The position numbers and the translations under genes were made by a program. Positions 8,456 through 17,764 of a stretch of DNA of 64,000 nucleotides are shown one piece after another. The notes beneath the pieces are model-generated. The model did no database searches, was not told the origin of the DNA, and saw nothing but the letters and a program-made list of their open reading frames with translations. How positions within the stretch are numbered: position 1 is the stretch's first letter; each line of letters begins with the position of its first letter. The DNA comes from Planomonospora sp. ID67723 (GTDB taxonomy: Bacteria; Actinomycetota; Actinomycetes; Streptosporangiales; Streptosporangiaceae). The stretch lies in assembly GCF_015711605.1 (NCBI RefSeq), contig NZ_JABTEZ010000006.1:1-64000 (forward strand), read 5' to 3'.

Positions 8456-9361
8456 ATGACAGCAAAGCGCACCATGCTGGTCACCGCCCACACCGGCCGC
8501 AAGGCGGCCGTCGACAGCGCTCGCATGGTGATCAGCCGGCTGGTGGAGGCCGGTCTGACCGTCCGTGTGCTCAACGCGGAGGCGGAGGCCGTCGCCTGCG
8601 AGGGCGCCGATGTGGTGCCCGCGGGCCTGGCCGCGATCCAGGACGCCGAGATGATGATCGTGCTCGGCGGCGACGGCAGCCTGCTGCGAGCCGCGGAGCT
8701 GGCCCGCCCGGCCGGGGTGCCGCTGCTCGGCGTCAACCTCGGGCATGTCGGGTTCCTGGCCGAGGCCGAGGTGGAGGACCTGGCCGCCGCGGTCGACTGC
8801 GTGGTGCAGGGCCGCTACGACGTGGAGGAGCGGATGACCGTCGAGGTCACCGCCCGCCTCAACGGCCAGCTCCTGGCCGACACCTGGGCGCTCAACGAGG
8901 CCACCGTGGAGAAGCGCGAGCGCATGCTCGAGGTGGTCGCCGAGATCGACGGGCGGCCGCTGTCGCGCTGGGGTTGCGACGGGGTCATCTGCGCCACGCC
9001 GACCGGCTCCACCGCCTACGCGTTCTCCGCGGGCGGGCCCGTGGTCTGGCCCGAGGTGGAGGCGCTTCTGCTGGTCCCGATCAGCGCCCACGCGCTGTTC
9101 GCCCGGCCGCTGGTGGTCTCGCCCCGCTCCGCCCTCGCGCTGGAGGTCCAGCCCCAGACGGCGGGCGCGGTGCTGTGGTGCGACGGCCGCCGCCGGTTCG
9201 ACCTGCCCGCCGGGGCGAGGGTGGAGGTCCGCCGGGGCGAGGTGCCCGTACGGCTCGCCCGCCTGCACGGGGTCGAGGACACCGGGGCGCCCTTCACCGA
9301 CCGCCTGGTGGCCAAGTTCGACCTCCCCGTCCAGGGCTGGCGGGGCCGCGTACGCCCGTGA
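8456..9361 (+). CDS. nadK: NAD kinase
   Basis: The 301-residue enzyme phosphorylates NAD to NADP in the cytoplasm. The nucleotide-binding motif VLGGDGSLLRA is present, followed by NLGHVGFLAE and the family signature CATPTGSTAYAFSAGGP. The WALNEATVEK segment carries the conserved Asn-Glu. The length is normal. I chose the ATG at 8456, preceded by AGGGCAGGAA. The tlyA-nadK-recN order is common in actinobacteria. A hairpin follows, so recN is probably transcribed on its own. Confidence 0.93.
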   Translation: MTAKRTMLVTAHTGRKAAVDSARMVISRLVEAGLTVRVLNAEAEAVACEGADVVPAGLAAIQDAEMMIVLGGDGSLLRAAELARPAGVPLLGVNLGHVGFLAEAEVEDLAAAVDCVVQGRYDVEERMTVEVTARLNGQLLADTWALNEATVEKRERMLEVVAEIDGRPLSRWGCDGVICATPTGSTAYAFSAGGPVVWPEVEALLLVPISAHALFARPLVVSPRSALALEVQPQTAGAVLWCDGRRRFDLPAGARVEVRRGEVPVRLARLHGVEDTGAPFTDRLVAKFDLPVQGWRGRVRP

Positions 9362-9402
9362 CCCACGCCGGACCTGCCGCGGGTCCACCGCCGACCCGTC
9401 CG

Positions 9403-9432
9403 GGCCCCGCCCGGTGGTGACACGGCGGGGCC
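9403..9432 (+). terminator. hairpin after nadK
   Basis: A 9-bp perfect stem, GGCCCCGCC (9403-9411) with GGCGGGGCC (9424-9432), closes a 12-base loop 40 bases after the nadK stop. No T-run follows. Confidence 0.5.
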
Positions 9433-9587
9433 GCATGCTCGCGAGCGGTCGCCGTGTGTCCGGGCGGCGCCGGTCGCGAGCGCGTAGGATCGTGCCCGCA
9501 CCGCACTGATGTTCGGTAGGAACCCCCGGAGGGCCGGGGCTGCCGCACCGAAGGCAACTGGTGAATTCGACGTGACAGGAGGGACCA

Positions 9588-11300
9588 GTGCGACCCAGGG
9601 TCGAGGAGGTCCGAATCCAGGGACTCGGCGTGATCGACGAGGCCGTTCTGGTGCTATCACCGGGGTTCACCGTGGTCACGGGCGAGACCGGGGCGGGCAA
9701 GACCATGGTGGTGACCGGCCTGGGGCTGCTGTTCGGCGGCCGCGCCGACCCCGCCCGGGTTCGCCCGGGCTCCGAACGGGCCACCGTCGAGGGCACCCTC
9801 GTGATCGACCCGCGGGGCCGGGTGGCCCAGCAGGTCGAGGACGTCGGCGGGCAGGTCGACGACGGCGAGCTGATCATCTCGCGCACCGTCTCCGCCGAGG
9901 GCCGCAGCCGGGCCTGGCTGGGCGGGCGGAGCGTCCCGGTGGGCACGCTCACCTACCTGGCCGACGACCTGGTTGCCGTGCACGGCCAGATGGACCAGCA
10001 ACGGCTGCTCCAGCCGGGCCGCCAGCGCGCCGCCCTGGACCGCTACGCCGGTGACGACCTGGTCAAGCCGCTGCGCGCCTACGACCAGGCCTACAAGCGC
10101 CACAAGCAGGTCGCCGACCTCCTGGCCGAGCTCACCGCCAGGGCCAGGGAACGCGCCCAGGAGGCCGACCTGCTCAGGTTCGGGCTCGACGAGGTGGAGA
10201 AGGCCGACCCCAAGCCGGGAGAGGACGTCTCGCTCCGAGAGGAGGAGGACCGGCTCTCCCACGCCGACGCGCTCAGGACCGCCGCCGAGAGCGCCCACAC
10301 GGCGCTGCTCGGCGACCCGATCTCCGGAGAGCAGGGCGTCCAGGACGCCGTCTCGCTGGTCGGGCAGGCCCGCGCCGCCGTCGACGCGGTCCGCGACGTC
10401 GACCCGGCGCTGGCCGGGATCGCCGACCGGCTCGCCGAGGCCGGCTATCTCATCTCCGACGTCGCGACCGAGCTGGCCGCCTATGCCGAGTCCGTCGAGG
10501 CCGATCCGGCGCGGCTGGCGGTCGTCCAGGAGCGGCGTGCCGTGCTCACCCACCTCATCCGCAAGTACGGCGAGGACACCGGGGCGGTGCTCGGCTGGGC
10601 CGAGCAGGCCGCGCTGCGTCTGACCGAGCTGGAGGGCGACGACGACCGGATCGCCGACCTCGCCCGCGAGCACGAGGAGCTCACCGGCCGCCTCACCGAA
10701 CTGGCCGCCGAGCTCACCCGGGTCCGCACGGCCGCCGCCGAGCGGTTCGGCCGGGCCGTCACCGAGGAGCTCACCGCGCTGGCCATGCCGCACGCCCGCG
10801 TCACGGTCGAGATCACCCGGGCCGCCGACTTCGGCCCGCACGGCGTGGACGAGGTCGAGCTGAAGATGTCCCCGCACCCCGCCTCGCCGCCGCTGCCGCT
10901 GAACAAGGGGGCCTCCGGTGGTGAGCTGAGCCGCGTCATGCTCGCCATCGAGGTGGTGTTCGCGGGTGCCGACCCGGTGCCGACGTTCGTGTTCGACGAG
11001 GTCGACGCGGGAGTCGGCGGCAAGGCGGCGGTCGAGATCGGGCGGCGGCTGGCCCTCCTCGCCCGCACCGCGCAGGTGATTGTCGTCACTCACCTGCCGC
11101 AGGTGGCCGCCTTCGCCGACCAGCACCTGGTCGTGGAGAAGGACAGCGACGGCAGCGTGGTGCGCAGTGGTGTGACGGCCCTCGACAAGGACGGCCGCAT
11201 CCGTGAGCTCTCCCGGATGCTGGCCGGTCTGGAGGACTCCGAGCTCGGCAGGGCGCACGCCGAGGAGCTCCTCGCGGCGGCCGCCGCCGCCAGGGCGTGA
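9588..11300 (+). CDS. recN: DNA repair protein RecN
   Basis: The 570-residue SMC-like ATPase acts in double-strand break repair. Walker A is VVTGETGAGKTMV near residue 30. The middle is coiled coil (residues about 150-370). The ABC-type signature is NKGASGGELSRVMLAIE, Walker B is TFVFDEVDAGVGG, and the H-loop is VVTHLPQVAAFAD. The GTG start has AGGAGG 5-6 bases ahead. A TAGGAT -10-like box lies at 9485-9490, but I see neither a LexA box nor a match to the damage promoter found on uvrA and uvrC. Confidence 0.95.
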   Translation: MRPRVEEVRIQGLGVIDEAVLVLSPGFTVVTGETGAGKTMVVTGLGLLFGGRADPARVRPGSERATVEGTLVIDPRGRVAQQVEDVGGQVDDGELIISRTVSAEGRSRAWLGGRSVPVGTLTYLADDLVAVHGQMDQQRLLQPGRQRAALDRYAGDDLVKPLRAYDQAYKRHKQVADLLAELTARARERAQEADLLRFGLDEVEKADPKPGEDVSLREEEDRLSHADALRTAAESAHTALLGDPISGEQGVQDAVSLVGQARAAVDAVRDVDPALAGIADRLAEAGYLISDVATELAAYAESVEADPARLAVVQERRAVLTHLIRKYGEDTGAVLGWAEQAALRLTELEGDDDRIADLAREHEELTGRLTELAAELTRVRTAAAERFGRAVTEELTALAMPHARVTVEITRAADFGPHGVDEVELKMSPHPASPPLPLNKGASGGELSRVMLAIEVVFAGADPVPTFVFDEVDAGVGGKAAVEIGRRLALLARTAQVIVVTHLPQVAAFADQHLVVEKDSDGSVVRSGVTALDKDGRIRELSRMLAGLEDSELGRAHAEELLAAAAAARA

Positions 11301-11414
11301 GGCGCCCGACCACGCGTCCTGGGAAGACGGACACGTGACGATCTACTGTGACAAGGTTGACACCCGGCCGGGTACATGGCTCACCTGCTCGTTCCCTCTG
11401 GCAGGATGGTCACG

Positions 11415-12617
11415 ATGAAGGTGCCGACTGAAGAGCTGCAACGCCGGCTCACGGGTTACCTCCGCCGCAGGAAGGTCAGCGACCTTCCCGGGGTGACGGC
11501 AGTGGCGAGGATCGACCGGCGGACCAAGAGGCTGACCAAACGCCTCAAGCCCGGAGAGATCGCGATCATCGATCACGTCGACGTCGACCGGGTGAGCGCG
11601 GAGGCGCTTGTCGCGTGCGGCGCCGCGGGCGTGGTCAACGTCGCCGCGGGCATCAGCGGGCGCTACCCCAACATGGGCCCGCAGATCGTCGTCGAGGCCG
11701 GGGTGCCGTTCGTCGACAACGCGACCTCCGAGCTGTTCGAGCGGATCAGGGACGGCGACGTGGTCCGCCTGCACGAGGGCGTCATCTACCTCGACGAGGA
11801 GATGATCGGCAAGGGCGACGTGCAGACGGCCGAGTCCGTCGAGGCCGCGATGAGCGAGGCACGGGCCGGGCTGACCGTGCAGATCGAGGCGTTCGCCGTC
11901 AACACGATGGAATACGTCCGGCGCGAGAGCGACCTGCTCATCGACGGGGTCGGCGTCCCCGACATCCGCACTCCGATGGAGGGCAGGCACGTCCTCATCG
12001 TGGTGCGCGGCTACCACTACAAGGAGGACATCGCCGTCCTGCGCCCCTACATCCGGGAGTGCCGCCCGATCATGATCGGGGTGGACGGCGGCGCCGACGC
12101 GCTGCTGGAGGCCGGTTACCTGCCCGACGTGATCGTCGGCGACTTCGACTCCGTCTCCACCAAGGCCCTGACCTGCGGCGCCGAGCTGGTCGTGCACGCC
12201 TACCGGGACGGCCGCGCGCCGGGCCTGGAGCGGGTGGAGCAGCTCGGGCTCAACGCGGTGGTCTTCCCCGCGATCGGCACCAGCGAGGACATCGCGATGC
12301 TGCTCGCCGACGACAAGGGTGCCGAGCTGCTCGTCGCCGTCGGCACGCACTGGACCCTGGAGGAGTTCCTCGACAAGGGGCGCTCGGGCATGGCCAGCAC
12401 CCTCCTCACCCGGCTTCGGGTGGGCAGCAAGCTCATCGACGCCAAGGGCGTCAGCCGGCTCTACCGGAGCCGGATCTCCACCCCGTCCCTGCTCCTGCTC
12501 GCGGCCGTCACGCTGATCACCATGGGGGTCGCGGTCTTCTCCACCCCGGTGGGCAGGATCTGGCTGGACGACGCCTGGAACGCCTTCATCTTCTGGTTGG
12601 TCGGACTCTTCTCGTGA
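11415..12617 (+). CDS. steA: SteA-type cytokinetic ring protein
   Basis: The 400-residue protein matches the actinobacterial SteA family, which works with SteB in septation and peptidoglycan hydrolase control in Corynebacterium. The middle contains a thiamine-pyrophosphokinase-like segment, IGVDGGADALLEAGYLPD then VIVGDFDSVS, and the C-terminus has one hydrophobic span (LLLLAAVTLITMGVAVF). AGGA lies 8 bases ahead of the chosen ATG; an in-frame ATG three codons earlier is possible. The stop overlaps the GTG of steB (GTGA). It heads the envelope gene set that runs to 17445. Confidence 0.85.
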   Translation: MKVPTEELQRRLTGYLRRRKVSDLPGVTAVARIDRRTKRLTKRLKPGEIAIIDHVDVDRVSAEALVACGAAGVVNVAAGISGRYPNMGPQIVVEAGVPFVDNATSELFERIRDGDVVRLHEGVIYLDEEMIGKGDVQTAESVEAAMSEARAGLTVQIEAFAVNTMEYVRRESDLLIDGVGVPDIRTPMEGRHVLIVVRGYHYKEDIAVLRPYIRECRPIMIGVDGGADALLEAGYLPDVIVGDFDSVSTKALTCGAELVVHAYRDGRAPGLERVEQLGLNAVVFPAIGTSEDIAMLLADDKGAELLVAVGTHWTLEEFLDKGRSGMASTLLTRLRVGSKLIDAKGVSRLYRSRISTPSLLLLAAVTLITMGVAVFSTPVGRIWLDDAWNAFIFWLVGLFS

Positions 12618-13621
12618 TCGATTTCCGCTATCACCTCGTCTCCATCGTCGCGATCTTCCTCGCGCTCTCGGTCGGCATCGTGCTGGGCACGACCTTGCTC
12701 GAGGAGCCCGCCCTCCAGGCGACCGAGGCCGTCGCCGACACTCTTCAGAAGGGCAACAGCGAGCTCCGCGCGGAGCTGGACACCCTGCGCAAGCGCGACG
12801 CGGGCAACGACGCCTTCGTCACCGCGCACGCCGCCGAGCTGGCCCGGGGCGTCCTGGCCGGGGAGAGCGTCGTGATCGTGGAGGCTCCCGGCGCCGCGGC
12901 GGCCACGACCGAGGCCGTGCGGCAGTCGATCGAGCAGTCCGGGGCGACCGTGACCGGCCAGGTCACCCTCACCGACAAGTACGTCGACCCCGCCCAGTCC
13001 GTCTTCGTCGACAGGCTGGCCACCGGGATCAAACCCGTCGACATGGTCTTCCCCGCCGAGGACACCCCCTACGACAAGGCCGCCGCGGTGCTCGCCGGTG
13101 CGCTCGTGACCGTCCTGCCCGACCAGGCGGCCAAGGAGAACGCGGCCGCCGCCGGGGTCATCGACGCCTTCCAGCGCGCCGAACTGCTCACCGTCGCCGC
13201 CGAGCCGAACGGCCAGGGCGGCGAGCCGGGGCAGCTCGCCAGGGCCGGCCTGGCGGTGCTGGTCGCCCCCGCGGAGCCGTACACCGGGGAGAGCGCCGCG
13301 ACCCAGGCGGGGGCGATCGTCTCGATGGCCCTCGGCCTGGACGAGGGTTCCCGCGGCGGGGTGCTGGTCGGTTCGCAGAGCGCGGCCGCGGTCGGCGGCG
13401 TCGTCGCCGCGCTGCGTGAGAGCGTCGCCGAGGAGAAGGTCTCCAGCGTGGACACCCTCGATACGCCCGCGGGCCGGCTCGTGGTGGTCTACGCTCTGCG
13501 GGAGCAGCTGTCCGGGATCACCGGCCAGTACGGCACCGGCCCCGGCGCCTCGGCCTTCGAGCCCAGCGTTCCGGTGCCGACGGCCTCCCCGTCCCCGCCC
13601 ACGGCCACTCCCGGAGGATGA
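12614..13621 (+). CDS. steB: SteB / MctB-family membrane protein
   Basis: The 335-residue protein begins VIDFRYHLVSIVAIFLALSV, the conserved start of the family named both for the mycobacterial channel MctB (copper) and for SteB. One N-terminal transmembrane helix is followed by a coiled coil (residues 30-60) and an extracytoplasmic alpha/beta domain. A Pro/Ser/Thr tail closes the protein. In Corynebacterium, SteB partners SteA at the septum; that context is kept here. The stop region contains the ribosome site of the next gene (CCCGGAGGATGA). Confidence 0.85.
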   Translation: MIDFRYHLVSIVAIFLALSVGIVLGTTLLEEPALQATEAVADTLQKGNSELRAELDTLRKRDAGNDAFVTAHAAELARGVLAGESVVIVEAPGAAAATTEAVRQSIEQSGATVTGQVTLTDKYVDPAQSVFVDRLATGIKPVDMVFPAEDTPYDKAAAVLAGALVTVLPDQAAKENAAAAGVIDAFQRAELLTVAAEPNGQGGEPGQLARAGLAVLVAPAEPYTGESAATQAGAIVSMALGLDEGSRGGVLVGSQSAAAVGGVVAALRESVAEEKVSSVDTLDTPAGRLVVVYALREQLSGITGQYGTGPGASAFEPSVPVPTASPSPPTATPGG

Positions 13622-13626
13622 TCCCG

Positions 13627-14490
13627 ATGGCTCGTCGCGCTCTCGCCGGCGCCCTTGCCGGTGCCCTGCTCGGCGCGGTGGCCGCCCGCGCGGCCTACGC
13701 GGCCTTCACACGCAGGCCGCCGGTCGGCGATCTGGAGACGTGGAGCAGGACCAACCACCGGGGCGAGCCGATCACCTTGCTCGAGGGACCGGCCTTCGTC
13801 GCGGGAGCCGGTGCGGCGGCCGCGGCGGCCCCCGGCCTGCCCGCCGGAACGCGCGCGGCCGTGCTGCTGGCCGTGACGGGCAGCGGAGCTCTCGGCGTCT
13901 ACGACGACCTGTACGGCGTGACCTCCTCCAAGGGATTCAAGGGCCACCTGGGCGCCCTGGCCAAGGGCGAGGTCACCAGCGGCGCGGTGAAGATCCTCGG
14001 CATCGGCGCCACCGGTCTGGCCGCCGCCGCCCTGACCTCCCGCGGGCCGGTCGACACCGCGGTCAACGGCGCACTGATCGCCGGGAGCGCCAACCTGGCC
14101 AATCTGTTCGACCTGCGTCCCGGCCGCGCCATCAAGGTCGGCCTGCTCGCCGGCGCGCCGCTGCTGGCCGCCTCGCTGCTGCGCGACGCCCCCGTCTCTG
14201 CGGTGATGGCCGCGCTGCCGCTCGGCGCCGCCGCGGCGCTCCTGCCCGAGGACCTGGGCGAGCGGGCGATGCTGGGCGACGCCGGGGCCAACGCGCTGGG
14301 CGCGCTGCTCGGCCTGGCCGCCGCGGTCACCCTCGGCCGCCCCGGCCGGCTGGCGGTGCTCGGCACCGTGGTCGCGCTGACCGCCGCCTCCGAGAAGATC
14401 AGCTTCACCCGGGTCATCGCGGGCAACCGGGTGCTCAACCGGATCGACATGCTCGGCCGCCGCCCCGTGGAGCAGGCACCCGCCCACTGA
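13627..14490 (+). CDS. MraY/WecA-like membrane protein (GT4-type prenol sugar transferase family)
   Basis: The 287-residue hydrophobic protein has about eight membrane spans. It keeps the family landmarks: GVYDDLYG (Asp-Asp motif), KGFKGHLGALAKGEVTSG, NLANLFDLRPGRA (an altered NxxNxxDGxDG loop) and AMLGDAGANALGALLG (GDxG motif). Family members attach a sugar phosphate to a prenyl phosphate. The altered Asn/Asp loop and short length (true MraY is about 360) leave it open whether this one is active. GGAGG lies 9 bases ahead of the ATG at 13627; an ATG three codons earlier sits too close to it. It is followed directly by the flippase gene (TGATG). Confidence 0.65.
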   Translation: MARRALAGALAGALLGAVAARAAYAAFTRRPPVGDLETWSRTNHRGEPITLLEGPAFVAGAGAAAAAAPGLPAGTRAAVLLAVTGSGALGVYDDLYGVTSSKGFKGHLGALAKGEVTSGAVKILGIGATGLAAAALTSRGPVDTAVNGALIAGSANLANLFDLRPGRAIKVGLLAGAPLLAASLLRDAPVSAVMAALPLGAAAALLPEDLGERAMLGDAGANALGALLGLAAAVTLGRPGRLAVLGTVVALTAASEKISFTRVIAGNRVLNRIDMLGRRPVEQAPAH

Positions 14491-16355
14491 TGATCAGAAA
14501 GATCGGTCAGGGGGTCGCGGGAGCGGCGCTCCTCATCGGGATCGTGACCGTCGCGGCCCGCCTCGTCGGCTTCGGCAGGTACTACGTCCAGTCCCAGACC
14601 GTCGGCAACGCCTGCCTGAGCACCGCCTACAACACCGCCAACTACGTGCCCAACATCGTCTTCGAGCTGGTCGCGGGCGGCGCGCTGGCCGGGACGGTGG
14701 TCCCGGTGCTGGCCTCGGCGGCCTCCCGGTCCGCAGACGACCCGCGGGCCAGGGCCGAAGTCGGGCGGATCACCTCGGCGCTGCTCACCTGGACGCTGCT
14801 CGCGCTGGTGCCGCTGACCGCGCTGATCGCGGCGTTCGCCGGTCCGGTCGTCTCGCTGCTCGCCGGAGACGTCGGGAGCGGCGGGGGGGCCCATCCGTGC
14901 GACGTCTCCCAGGTGGTGGCGGCGGGAGCGGATATGCTGGTCGTGTTCGCCCCCCGGATGATCTTTTTCGGGCTGGCCGTGGTCCTGTACGGCCTGCTCC
15001 AGGCGCACCGGCGGTTCATGGGGCCCGCCCTGGCCCCGCTGGTCTCCAGCCTGCTGATCGTCGCCTCGCACCTGGTCTTCTCGTCGGTCAACGGTGACGC
15101 CGCCGAGCTCCTGGGCGAGCTGACCATGGCCGGGGAGCTGACCCTGTCCCTCGGGGCGACGATCGCCGCCGCGGCCATGGTCGTCACCGTGATCGTCCCG
15201 GTGGCCCGGCTCAAGCTGCGGTTGCGGCCGTCGCTCTCCTTCCCGCCGGGCGTGGCGGCGCAGGCCCGGCGGCTGGCGACGGCCGGCCTGGCCGTCCTGG
15301 TCGCCCAGCAGGTCACCCTGACCGTGGTGGTGGTGCTCACCAACGACCTGGGCGGAGAGGGAAGGATCGGCTTCTACACCTACGCCTGGGCGCTGTATCA
15401 GCTGCCCTTCGCGGTGCTCGCGGTGCCGGTCGCGACCAGTTCCTTCCCCACGCTGTCCACCCGCGCGGCCACCGGGGACCGGGAGGGCTTCGACACTCTG
15501 GCGGCCTCGACCGCGCGGACGGTCCTGCTGGCGATGGGGCTGGCCGCCGGGGCCATGGCGGCGGTGGCCGTGCCGCTGTCCCGCGTCTTCCTGGAGGGAA
15601 CTCCGGGCGGTATCCCGGAGGAGATGGCCGAGGGCGTCGCACTGTTCGCCCCGGGGCTGCTCGGATACGCGCTGCTGCTGCAGCTGGCCCGGGTGCTGTA
15701 CGCCTGCGGCCGGGGCCGTTCGGCGGCCCTGGCCTCGGTGGCCGGGTGGGGGACGGCCCTGGTGGCGCAGATCGTGCTCGCCCACACGGCCGACGGCCAG
15801 GGCGAGGTGGTGGGACGGCTGGCGCTGGGCAGCACGATCGGGATGACCGCGGGCGGGACGCTGCTGGTGCTGGCGGTGCTTCGGGCCAGAGGGAAGGGCG
15901 CACTCGCCGGGACCTGGCGGGCACTGCTGGCCGCCGTGACCGGCGGGACCGCCGCGTACGGGGCCGGGCTGGCCGTCTCGACGGCGTTCGGCGACGTGTC
16001 GAAGTGGATGTGCGTGCCGGTCGGGGCGGGTGCCGCGGTGGTGGCTGCGGTGGCGTTCGCCGCGGTGGCCGCGATGGTCGATCGGCCGGACGCCCGAGCG
16101 CTGCTGGAGCGGATTCCCTTCCGCCGGAGAGGTCGGAGCGGGACCGGAGGGGACGACGGGACTCCGGGAGACGGAGCCGCGGACGGCGCGAGCGGAACCT
16201 CGGAGGACGGCAGGAGGGCCGCGGGCGCCGGGAAAGCGCCCGAGCCGGGGACGGGACTCCCGGAGGCCGGGGAGGCGCCGGGCGCCGGGGACGGGGGGAA
16301 GGCGCCGGGCGGCGGGAACGGGATCACGGACAGGGAAGGGATCGGCGATGGCTGA
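14490..16355 (+). CDS. MurJ-type lipid II flippase family protein
   Basis: The 621-residue protein has about 14 membrane spans of the MATE/MOP superfamily and MurJ-like segments (TARLVGFGRYYVQSQTVG, TAYNTANYVPNIVFELVAGG, then PFAVLAVPVATSSFPTLS). It is likely to flip an undecaprenyl-linked precursor. After residue 543 it ends in a 75-residue Gly/Pro/Glu-rich cytoplasmic tail with no recognisable domain. The ATG shares one base with the previous stop (TGATG). The 3' end overlaps the glycosyltransferase gene by 8 bases. It could be the main MurJ or a septum-specific paralogue. Confidence 0.8.
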   Translation: MIRKIGQGVAGAALLIGIVTVAARLVGFGRYYVQSQTVGNACLSTAYNTANYVPNIVFELVAGGALAGTVVPVLASAASRSADDPRARAEVGRITSALLTWTLLALVPLTALIAAFAGPVVSLLAGDVGSGGGAHPCDVSQVVAAGADMLVVFAPRMIFFGLAVVLYGLLQAHRRFMGPALAPLVSSLLIVASHLVFSSVNGDAAELLGELTMAGELTLSLGATIAAAAMVVTVIVPVARLKLRLRPSLSFPPGVAAQARRLATAGLAVLVAQQVTLTVVVVLTNDLGGEGRIGFYTYAWALYQLPFAVLAVPVATSSFPTLSTRAATGDREGFDTLAASTARTVLLAMGLAAGAMAAVAVPLSRVFLEGTPGGIPEEMAEGVALFAPGLLGYALLLQLARVLYACGRGRSAALASVAGWGTALVAQIVLAHTADGQGEVVGRLALGSTIGMTAGGTLLVLAVLRARGKGALAGTWRALLAAVTGGTAAYGAGLAVSTAFGDVSKWMCVPVGAGAAVVAAVAFAAVAAMVDRPDARALLERIPFRRRGRSGTGGDDGTPGDGAADGASGTSEDGRRAAGAGKAPEPGTGLPEAGEAPGAGDGGKAPGGGNGITDREGIGDG

Positions 16356-17445
16356 GCCGGGAACGCGGGTGGCACTCGTGCTGGGGACCAGCGCGGGCGG
16401 GGTCGGGCGGCACGTGGCGATGCTGGCCGGCGGGCTGGTGGAGCGGGGGCACCGGGTGGTGGTGGCCGGTCCGCCGAGCACCGGGGAGTCCTTCGGGTTC
16501 GGCGGGCTCGGTGCCCGGTTCGTGTCGGTCCCCATCGCCGACCGGCCCCGCCCCGGCGCCGACCTGCGGGCGGTGCGCGCGTTGCGCGGGTTGCGCGGGG
16601 CGGACGCCGTGCACGCGCACGGGCTGAGGGCCGGGGCACTGGCGGCCCTGGCCCTGGTGGGGACCGGGACCGGGCTGGTGGTGACGCTGCACAACGCCGC
16701 CACGGCGGGCGGGGCCGTCGGCGCGGTCTACGGAGTCCTGGAGCGGATCGTGGCGCGCCTCGCCGACCGGATCCTGGTGGTCTCCCCCGATCTGGGGGAC
16801 CGGATGACCGCCCTGGGTGCACGGCGTGTCGAGGCCGCGGTCGTCCCGGCCCCCGAACAGGCTCCGTCGGGCCGGGAGCAGGCCGGGCTGCGGGCGGAGC
16901 TCGGCGCCGGGGACCGCCCGATCCTGCTGACGCTGGCCCGCCTCGCCCAGCAGAAGGGCCTGGAGACCCTCCTCGACGTGGCCGCCGCTCTCGCCTCCGG
17001 TTCGGGCCCGGCGGCCGGGGCGCTGTTCCTGGTCGCGGGGGAGGGGCCGCTGCGGGGGGAGCTCCAGCGCAGGATCGACGCGGAGGGCCTGCCGATGCGG
17101 TTGCTGGGAAACCGCGATGACGTCGCGGACCTGCTCGCCGTGGCGCGGGCGCTGGTGGTGCCGAGCCGGTGGGAGGGGCAACCGCTGAGCGTGCAGGAGG
17201 CGCTGCGCGCGGGGACGCCGGTGATCGCCACCGCCGTCGGCGGCATCCCGCCGATGGTGGGCGGGGGCGGGGTGCTGGTGCCGTACGGCGACGCCGCGGC
17301 CATGGGCGAGGCGGTCGGGAAGGTGCTCGCCGACGACGGGTTCGCCCGGGAGCTCGCGCGGGAGGCCGCACGGCGAGGCGGGGAGCTGCCCGGTGAGCAG
17401 GAGGCGCTGGAGGCCGTGCTGGCCGTCTACGGCGGGCTGGGATGA
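16348..17445 (+). CDS. GT4-family glycosyltransferase
   Basis: The 365-residue protein has the GT-B fold signs of family 4. They are the Gly-rich opening (GTSAGGVGRHVAML), the DP-like hinge with LLTLARLAQQKGLETLLDVA, and the E-x7-E donor site in VPSRWEGQPLSVQEALRAG. The donor and acceptor cannot be read from the sequence. Because it is translationally coupled to the flippase gene, a lipid-linked envelope glycan is a reasonable guess. AAGGG lies about 8 bases ahead of the ATG. No hairpin is obvious right after the stop. Confidence 0.8.
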   Translation: MAEPGTRVALVLGTSAGGVGRHVAMLAGGLVERGHRVVVAGPPSTGESFGFGGLGARFVSVPIADRPRPGADLRAVRALRGLRGADAVHAHGLRAGALAALALVGTGTGLVVTLHNAATAGGAVGAVYGVLERIVARLADRILVVSPDLGDRMTALGARRVEAAVVPAPEQAPSGREQAGLRAELGAGDRPILLTLARLAQQKGLETLLDVAAALASGSGPAAGALFLVAGEGPLRGELQRRIDAEGLPMRLLGNRDDVADLLAVARALVVPSRWEGQPLSVQEALRAGTPVIATAVGGIPPMVGGGGVLVPYGDAAAMGEAVGKVLADDGFARELAREAARRGGELPGEQEALEAVLAVYGGLG

Positions 17446-17602
17446 GCGGGCGTGACGGGCCGGGACGACAGGCCGGACGAGAGACCGAGGTGAGAGACCC
17501 CGGGGTGAGAGGCCGGGACGAGAGACCGGGTGAGAAAGCGGTGACGGCGGGAACAACCGGCCGCCTTCGCGGGTTTGATTAGGTGCCGCCGAGCCTGATC
17601 CC

Positions 17603-17608
17603 TATACT
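17603..17608 (+). promoter_or_regulatory. -10 box for the riboswitch transcript
   Basis: TATACT at 17603-17608 stands about 7 bases before the likely transcript start (near 17615), right where the riboswitch begins. No good -35 is spaced correctly; TTGATT at 17575-17580 is too far (22 bases). Confidence 0.45.
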
Positions 17609-17617
17609 GGCTTGGTT

Positions 17618-17764
17618 AGGGGGGGAGTATCCCTTCGTGACAGTCTCGTCATCACGGTGCCGCCTCGATCCACGAGGCCCCCGGGGCTGTCGGTCCGCGT
17701 GTGATCTTCGTCGATCTTCGCTGGGCGGGAGAGACCTCCGGCAATCAGTCATGCGCGCCGGAGG
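17618..17764 (+). promoter_or_regulatory. yybP-ykoY-type (Mn2+) riboswitch
   Basis: The two conserved landmarks of the yybP-ykoY family are present in the right order. GGGGAGTATCCC near 17622-17633 is the 5' strand, and GCGGGAGAGACCTCCGG at 17725-17741 contains the conserved loop GAGAGACC. Hairpins (for example CCTCGATCCACGAGG) lie between. The last conserved segment CCTCCGGC (17735-17742) is perfectly complementary to GCCGGAGG (17757-17764), which holds the Shine-Dalgarno site of the TerC gene. This suggests control of translation by Mn2+, as in other members. The 331 bases between the glycosyltransferase and TerC genes hold this element and its promoter only. Confidence 0.8.

Noticed and set aside
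9420-9588. Damage promoter or LexA box before recN
   Set aside because: GTTCGGTAGGAAC is an inverted repeat but in the wrong orientation and spacing for LexA. The TAGGAT box has no TTGTCRGTG block 8 bases ahead.
13899-16703. A 934-codon open frame opposite the flippase gene
   Set aside because: It has the same shadow character, while the plus strand shows a clear multi-span membrane protein with conserved motifs.
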